From the NCBI GenBank assembly GCA_015680685.1, contig MNCI01016050.1, positions 613,718 through 677,717 of the forward strand: a stretch of 64,000 nucleotides of DNA, written 5' to 3'. A model generated the notes under the pieces. The model was not told where the DNA came from. It searched no databases and saw nothing but the letters and a program-made list of their open reading frames with translations. This document shows, one piece after another, positions 57,141 through 64,000 of this stretch; the stretch's first letter is position 1, and every line of letters starts with the position of its first letter. The position numbers and the translations under genes are program-made. Origin of the DNA: Gnetum montanum. Lineage: Eukaryota > Streptophyta > Gnetopsida > Gnetales > Gnetaceae.

Positions 57141-60000
57141 TATAACCATAAAGTAACAAAAAACACAATAAAAATTATAACATAAAAATAAAAACATATT
57201 TTCACAAACCTCAAGGGATTTGGAAGTGATTTCTATAGAAGAAAATTTTTGGAGGCTAGTCTCGAATGTGTGAAGGATTTTCTCTTTACTCATATTAGCC
57301 TAGTTAATTTCTCTCAGATGCACTCTCACCAAGATCTTTCATCTTTCTATACCTATTCACTTAAGTGAAGCTCAAGAAAGGTTAGAGCTGTAGTGATATG
57401 AGGAGTGGGAGAATCAATTTCTACCACTAATTTTGCAAACATCCTAAATGTGTCCTCTACACCTATCCCCTACACAAATAGCTCTTGTTTTCATTGCTCC
57501 ATGGCCTCCTCATGCCATAATTTTAGGTAACTCTTATTTTCTGCCTTCTATTGATGCTTGTGTGCATTCTGTTTCTTTTTCCATTCTAATATCCAAGCAT
57601 AATAATCTTTCTAATCCTTAGACTTATGAGCTAGCAGCTCCATCTACATGCCTTTCTCAATGTTGCTCTTGGCTAGAGTAACCTTACTTTGGATGACACT
57701 CTAGTAGTTTGACCACTCAATTTCCTTAGTTCATAGAGAGTCTCTATTGGGCATATGGACATCTATAAACTCTTTGTGATCTTTAAGGCTCCTGTTCTTA
57801 GCTTCTAGCTACATATTCTTCTTTTCTAAGGTCATAACCCTTTCTTTTCTAAGGTCATAACCCTCTCCCAGAGAAACTCATTGGAGCATTGGGACTCCCA
57901 AGTTGCCTTAACACATGATATATCACACTTGGTAGCCCCTTTGTATAACCTTCATGGAACATTTTCCACTTTGGGTGGAAACTCAAGGAGACCATCAAAT
58001 TCTATGTCACGTGTAGAATGCCATCTAACTTTGGATATTTTCATAGCCAAAAAACACAAAAGATAACAAAATATATAAAAAGAAAAACATTTAAAATTTA
58101 CTAAAACATTAAAAATAGTAAAAATACTAAAAATAATAGAGACATTAAAAACAATAAAAACATTAAAGATAGTAAAAACATTAAAAACAATAAAAACATT
58201 AAAGATAGTAAAAACATTAAAACACATGAAAACATAAGCAAAAAAAATAGAATATTACAACATTAATTTAAAACAAAAACATTGAAATTACCAACTTCAG
58301 GAGCTATCTATTGCAATCTATCAACCATGTCATCTACCATTTCTTGCATGAACTCTATCTTGTTTGGGACCTCCACCCAAGGAGTGGGATGGAATGTAGA
58401 TGTTGATGCTTCTAGAGAAGGCTCATGCATTGCAATGAACATAACCATGAAATACATGTTACAATAAAAGTGTGAAAAACTTAAAACATAAATAGAAACA
58501 ACATTAAAGTTTACTAGGAAAATCATGAGGCACATCCATTGAAGGATTACATTCTAGAGGCCAATCATCAAAGGTTGAATCCATAACATCTAGAGCTTTC
58601 TTGGATTCCCTTTTTTGTTCTTCCTTATGTCATTATTCCTCTACAATAGTTTGGGCAACTAGTTCCTATTTCTTTCCTACAACTAACTGAATTTAATAAA
58701 GATGAAACAAATTAGTAAACACACTTTAACAATAAAAAAATATAAATATAAAAAAAAATAACACAAAAAATAAAAATATAAAAATACAAAAAATATAATA
58801 TATATATATATAAATACCTCTAATAGAATCATTAACCTAGTTAAGTTTGATGGATAACTTCTTATGTGCTGGCTGCTTAACAACAAGAGTGCTTTCTTGA
58901 GTTTGTGACCTCCTCATCCTTGGTAGTGCCATTTGCTTCTGCACATATCCTTTTTATTTTCTTTGCATTGCCATGCATAGCCTAGGGCTCCATCCCTATG
59001 TTGTTAGGGGAATAATCACGCATATCACTAAAATTATTAGTGGTAATAGATAGTGATTCACTCATATATTTTGTCAATGAGCCTTCGAAATGCATCACCT
59101 CTATGATGTGTTTTGCCCAAGGCTTGGAAAGTTGGAAACCATTGCGTGCTACTGAGTTTTCATTCTTCCTAATTAATAAGAACTTAGTGAACCTTCTAAG
59201 ATATGCATAGAAAAACATGAAATGCATGTGATATATGAAGTCAAGGTTATTACAAAGCTTTCAAACTTCATTCTAGAGCCTACTGATAAAAAAATAAGCC
59301 CAATCAAATCTTGTATGATTAGTTAATACTTTTTTCTAGTGTCTAAGCCTGTTGAATCCCTATGGTTTTCTTCTACAATAGTAACATAAAAAAGGCTTTA
59401 GAATGGAAAAGTGGATAGGTTTTATTGGCTTCTTCAACTTTACATTTGCTAAAAAGACAATGTAGCATCAAGAGGAGAGTTAAGCCAAGCCTCCATTTTC
59501 TGTCTATGACCTATATCATTCCCTTCTCTAATGTCTACCTTGACACCACCAAAAGATATTCCAAAGTGTTTGCTAAACATAGATACATTAATGCTCAAAA
59601 CCATGGGAAAATCATGGACACAAGTGATGAATTTGGTGACCCCCTCATCAAAAGAACGAATCACGTTCAACATCTTAGTAGGTGACATTAATGAGTTAGG
59701 CAACATGTCAAACAAACCTACATCAGTAAGTCTTTGTTGGATAGCCTTGAAAGCTATTTGCTCTAGCCATTTTTGTGATAAGTCCACCTCACCCTATTTG
59801 AGTTGAAGTTTCTTCTCAGCATGGCCTAAAATAGTCATAGTGACTAAAGACTTATGCACAGAATCTATGATACAACGTAGTTGATCGGTTAGCCTTATGA
59901 AAAATCAAAAACCCACAAAAACAAAAAATTAAACCAAAAAAAATTTAAAACTTTATAAAAATAAAAAAGAAAAATAACACAAAAACTAAAAGTAGTTGAT
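57141..60000 (-). pseudogene. Element D: older copy of a non-pol ORF, host of element C
   Basis: Element C inserted into this minus-strand coding remnant (57108-57293: EKILHTFETSLQKFSSIEIT). At 59449-59787 112 codons are open: QRLTDVGLFDMLPNSLMSPT, then FDEGVTKFITCVHDFPMVLS and INVSMFSKHFGISFGGVKVD. The last block has the same spacing of small and hydrophobic residues as GGISIDFSTKAIAKVL in element C. At 58982-59227 a second open piece (FMFFYAYLRRFTKFLLIRKN) follows, and charged, coiled-coil-like text at 57300-58050. So it is probably the same ORF type. Stops are frequent. I know no function for it. Confidence 0.5.
58060..58225. repeat. ~12-bp tandem repeat (aaaaacattaaa type)
   Basis: Units aaaaacattaaa, aatagtaaaaat and aacaataaaaac alternate about 12 times. 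The open frame at 57952-58227 (FNVFTIFNVFIVFNV) is a product of this repeat. Confidence 0.9.
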
Positions 60001-62740
60001 CATACTTTGACAACTTGTACTATTCAAGCTTGGACAAGGCTAAAGCGTTAGGCTAAACTAGCATATGTGCTTGTAGGTCTCGATGATCCCACCATGTGTG
60101 TACATGATTGGTAGCTATGAATGGTTGGTATATATGGGAGGATTGTGTGAGGTACCTACCAAACTCATCATCAAGATGGTTAAGAACTTGCACTTTAATG
60201 ACCTCACCTTTTCAAAACTCCTCTAAAGTTGTATGAGTGATAGATAAGGTTTGGTCAATTCTCACCAATACATCATTGTGCATCCTATACTTGCAAAATC
60301 CAAAGCATAAAACCATTAGAACAAGAAAAACTAAAGCCAAAAATAGATAAAACATATGAGTTTAAAACCATACTTATACTACTACTAGGTAGATATTTTT
60401 TGGAGGATTTTGGAATAGAGTGTTTATGCGGTGGTCTAGCATTAGAGTGTTGTTGGCATTGTATTGAGAATACTCTAGCATATCTTAGATCTGTGATAAC
60501 CTTTGAATTCCCATAGAATATGAAGTATTATGCTACATTATTTCTCTTTGTATGTTAAGATTATCAACCATGAACTTTAAAAAATAGTTAGAAGACCCCA
60601 CCAAGAGAGTCTTTGTGATTACAGCTGCAACATCTATAGCCAAGTGAGACTAGATGATCACACTATAATTGTGGAGTAGGTACATTTGATATTATTTGGC
60701 ACTAGGTCTAAACCATATTGGTGTGTGGTTGTCAAGGTTCATATTGGGGTTCAAGCTCTTTTCTATAATGATTCCTGTGCAACATAAAATTTCCACCAAC
60801 TCAATGACAATCAAGATAGGTGTTAAAAAGGCCTTGTACATAGCCAAAACACATAGCAATTAGACCATAGAAAATTATAGATATACTAAAACAAAAATTA
60901 ACAAAAAGAAAATATAAATGGTCTATGAAATGATAATATTAGTACTAAACTAAAAATAGACAAGACCAGCAAGCCCACTAACATATTTGCCATTCCAATA
61001 CAAACCAAGTGTAGCCTCTTTACACCTTAATTCACATAGTGAAAAACCAAAGTTGACACCTTGACAAGTATTTAATGTAGTGAAAAACTAGTTAGACATT
61101 TTAATAAATAGTTTATATTAAAAAGCATTAAAACAAGCATTATCACAAACACTTGACATAAAACTAAGTTGTTGACCACACTAGAACCAAAATTGACATT
61201 GTTGGGATTTAGTGAATGGGATTTTCCAAAGTATGATGGTCAATAAAATTCAATAAGCTTAAAATTTAGGGATGTGAGAAAAGTGAAAACAAAAAACATA
61301 AGTTTTCTAGGCTCTTAGAGCCTACACGTAGCCACACCTTCCCACTAAAAGCTCCAAAACCCTTCACACGTTGTGGGGTTAAGCACAAATGGTGCCACAT
61401 GTTGGCTATAAACCTATGGAAAACCCAAGATTATCAAAAACCATGCACAAGTACCTAACACTGCCAACACTATCTTAAACATCAAAATTATACAAACAAA
61501 ATTGATAGTCCAGATCTTGGAAGTTGGAAAAAATTCTAGAAAAATTCTAAAAAAATATTGTTGGCCTTGGATGTAGAGAACACAACTATGACAGTTGAAA
61601 TGTAACATCAATGACATAGTAACAAAGTTAAAAAACTTGAAATTGCACAAAATTTTAATTGAGAAAACTTGAGTTTGTAGTGAATCAACTACAGTAAACC
61701 CTCTGAGAAAAATTTGTAAAAGATTTCAAAAATTACCAACTTTACCTAGAAGCCCTCTACACTAAATTTGCAATACCTTGAGACGATAAACACTAACCAG
61801 AAGACTATAGAAAATCCCAAATGCTGCTAATTTTTCCATTTGAAAACTGCAAAATTTTGGGAAAACATACCAAAATGTTGAAAAATAGTTTGGAAAAAAT
61901 CCATAAAAAATTCAAAAAAAATATGATTCCACCTTTGATATAGTTGAAAAACCTAGAAAAATAGATCTATGAGATTACAACTACAAAATTTTAGCATATG
62001 TAGTCTAGAAAAAATATCAAAATTAAGCCAAAATGAATTGAAACTAGGGAAAAAACACTAATCGTAGGTGTGGGGAAAATTCAAAATTTTCCCAATCAAT
62101 GACCAAAACTCAAAATTTCACTTCTAATCTAATTGACAGGCCTATATCTTGGATTTGACATGATCATAAGAAAAAGTTTCGACTTAGGATAGCTTAGATG
62201 TGGGAAAAAGTTTTTACAAAATTGTAAAAAATCAAAAAAATGGTGAGGAATTGGTACCTGGTGGTCCTAGAAGAAGATCCTTTGCATGTAAAAGAATCTA
62301 GAAGTATTGATACAATGTATATTGCCTCCTCTGCCTCATCCAAAATAGAATCCTAACTTCTCAATCCAATCTTCTTTACCATGGTTCTAAGGTTTGTGAA
62401 TTTTGCCTTTACTGCTATAGGAAAAAGCTTAAAATTCTTGGTTTTGCTACCACAATGCTATCAACAAGGATGAGTAGAAGCCAAGATTATTGGGAAGTTG
62501 TGCAATTTGGGATTTTGAACAACACTCTAGCTCTTATATGTTGCCTTTGGAAGAATGGATGAGAAAGAGCCTCCAACGTTGAAGTTTATTTTCAAAATCC
62601 TTCCAAAGTGCCTTAAACTTTGGCAATAAAAGATCCTTTGAAATCTAGGGAAACCCTTCACAAATTGAAATTCAGGAATATAAGAATAAAGAAGCCTAGT
62701 ATGTTGGATATTTGTTGAAAATCTCTCATTTATAGCCTTA
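60001..62740. other. AT-rich interval, no recognisable gene
   Basis: Short minus-strand frames only (61414-61650). Possibly the 5' continuation of element D, but no gag or LTR end was found. Confidence 0.4.
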
Positions 62741-62749
62741 CAAGCTCGA

Positions 62750-63830
62750 AAACCACCTCCCAACATGTAGGGCAACATATAGAACCTAAAGGCCTTTCTT
62801 CTACATGTTGAAAAAACCACTATCTAATGTGTGGAACAATGTGTGGGAAGTGAACATAAAAACACATCATTAAAAATTTGCTCACATGTTTCCTAGAGGA
62901 CCCACTAGAACCTAGGAATTGTAGCCAAATTTTCCAAAAATAAAAAATCACTTTTGGGCATCCATAATGTGGAGGTTTGGAATCCACATGTTGGAAAACC
63001 ACTCCCCAACATGTGAGCCAATGTATGAGGAAAATACACATATATCTTTACACAAAACAACTCATACTTGGCCTTAAAAATCCCAAAAGTTTGCAAATTC
63101 TCCTCTAAGCCTCAAACACTGGCACAAAAAACTGGAAGCACAAAAAAAAAAAAAAAAAACTAGTCAAAGATCCTTGTAAATAGCCAAGTTTAATCTCACA
63201 CATTGGAAAGGCACCTTCCAATGTGTGGCCTTTTACAAGCTTCTATCTTGTTCAATATAACTTCTAAAATTATAGGTCTTTAGTCCAAACCCTAGCTACT
63301 GCCACAAGAGCTTGGAGAGATAAAACACTTAGTTAAAAAAATCCTACAAGCTAGCACCCAAGCTTCTACACATTGGAAAACCACTTTTCAACATGTGAGC
63401 AAATGTGTGACACAAAAACCACCTTAAACATACTTAAGACCACTTACAACTTGCACCAAAAATGATCCAACATGCTGCAAAACCCTAGATGCTGCCCTAA
63501 AAGCATATAGAAGCAAAAAACCTTGTCAAAACCACCCCTAGAACCCTCACAAGTTGGCACCTAAGCCTCGACATGTTGGAAAACCACTTCCCAACATGTT
63601 AGTCAATGTGTGGGGAAATAACAAGATTAAACTTGCTCAAAACATATCACACTTTATGCCAAGAAGTTTCAAAAATTGTAGTTCTATCTCCCAAGCCTTG
63701 GACACTATCATAAGTGCTTGGAAAGGCCAAAAATTCAGTAAAAAACTCTTCTAAACTATCATGCAAGTTCCACACATTGGGGTACTATGCTTCACATGTT
63801 GTGGTATTGCATGGGCCAATATGTGAAATC
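62750..63830. repeat. Array of hairpin-bearing units about 170-211 bp apart
   Basis: Short inverted repeats of one kind recur at about 62803, 62986, 63197, 63368, 63571 and 63771. The best are ACATGTTGG/CCAACATGT (62986-63014 and 63571-63599) and CACACATTGGAA/TTCCAATGTGTG (63197-63227, 12-bp perfect arms). The loop is close to AAAACCACTTC each time. Between hairpins, text such as ctaagcct, caaacact and ggaagcacaaaaa is shared loosely. A pure A run lies at about 63142-63159. Confidence 0.7.
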
Positions 63831-64000
63831 CATACCACCAATGGATGATAACAAAATGACCTAGATGCTACCCTGGTGGGTTCCATAAGCGCAAAATCCA
63901 AGTCAAACTACCTAGACATTAGGGATGCAAGTCCTACATGTTGGGATTGTAAAACAATGACGCTGACAAGTTTGGAATTCTAGCTTCACATGTTGGGTAC

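Noticed and set aside
57952-58227. 91-codon minus-strand frame FNVFTIFNVFIV
   Set aside because: Product of a 12-bp A-rich tandem repeat.
62986-63827. Regularly spaced short palindromes considered as a CRISPR-like array
   Set aside because: Units are 170-211 bp and diverged, in plant nuclear sequence; no spacer structure or associated genes.

Overview
The window is nuclear DNA of a land plant, most likely a seed plant with a large, transposon-filled genome. A gymnosperm is plausible, but that is inference from the very low gene density and the deep decay of nested elements. About 60 of the 64 kb are remains of LTR retrotransposons. I recognise one ordinary gene: a short intronless GLUTAMINE DUMPER-like (GDU) membrane protein on the minus strand at 32290-32712. 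It sits in a repeat-poor island of roughly 2 kb.

Layout. 1-3198: element A, 5' part (minus strand) of a Ty3/gypsy element that leaves the window on the left. 4288-13866: element 1, a full-length but inactivated Athila-like Ty3/gypsy element (minus) with gag, protease, RT, RNase H, integrase, two LTRs, a tRNA-Asp primer site and a near-matching 5-bp target duplication. About 13.9-20.3 kb: element 2, an older Athila-like element (plus), cut by a solo LTR at 17407-17980 and truncated in integrase. 20265-27093: element F (minus), a decayed LTR element with an initiator-tRNA-Met-type primer site whose 3' LTR is a stub. About 27.3-31.95 kb: element H, a decayed Ty1/copia element (minus). 31.95-34.17 kb: the GDU island. 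34176-41264: element 3 (minus), a close relative of element 1 that lost RT, RNase H and integrase; exact 5-bp target duplication. 41736-42066: two tandem tRNA-derived SINE-like units. About 42.2-47.6 kb: element E (plus), the gag-protease part of a Tat/Ogre-like element with an unusual leader. 48410-57135: element C (minus), same family as A, with gag and a 3'-positioned non-pol ORF but no pol; exact 5-bp target duplication. 57141-60.0 kb: element D (minus), an older copy with a similar non-pol ORF into which C inserted. 60-64 kb: non-coding sequence ending in an array of hairpin-bearing units about 200 bp apart.

Elements A, 1, 3 and C form one superfamily. All start TGATGAG on the plus strand, carry a tRNA-Asp primer site separated from the LTR by one base, share TATA-like boxes and GATATC-rich LTR ends, and all lie on the minus strand. 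Element 1 encodes the pol functions that 3 and C lack, so 3 and C look like non-autonomous partners. Element 1 has stops in gag and integrase and an altered protease motif, so any active driver must lie elsewhere. Most assignments below are reading by eye of translations and motifs; no database search was possible.
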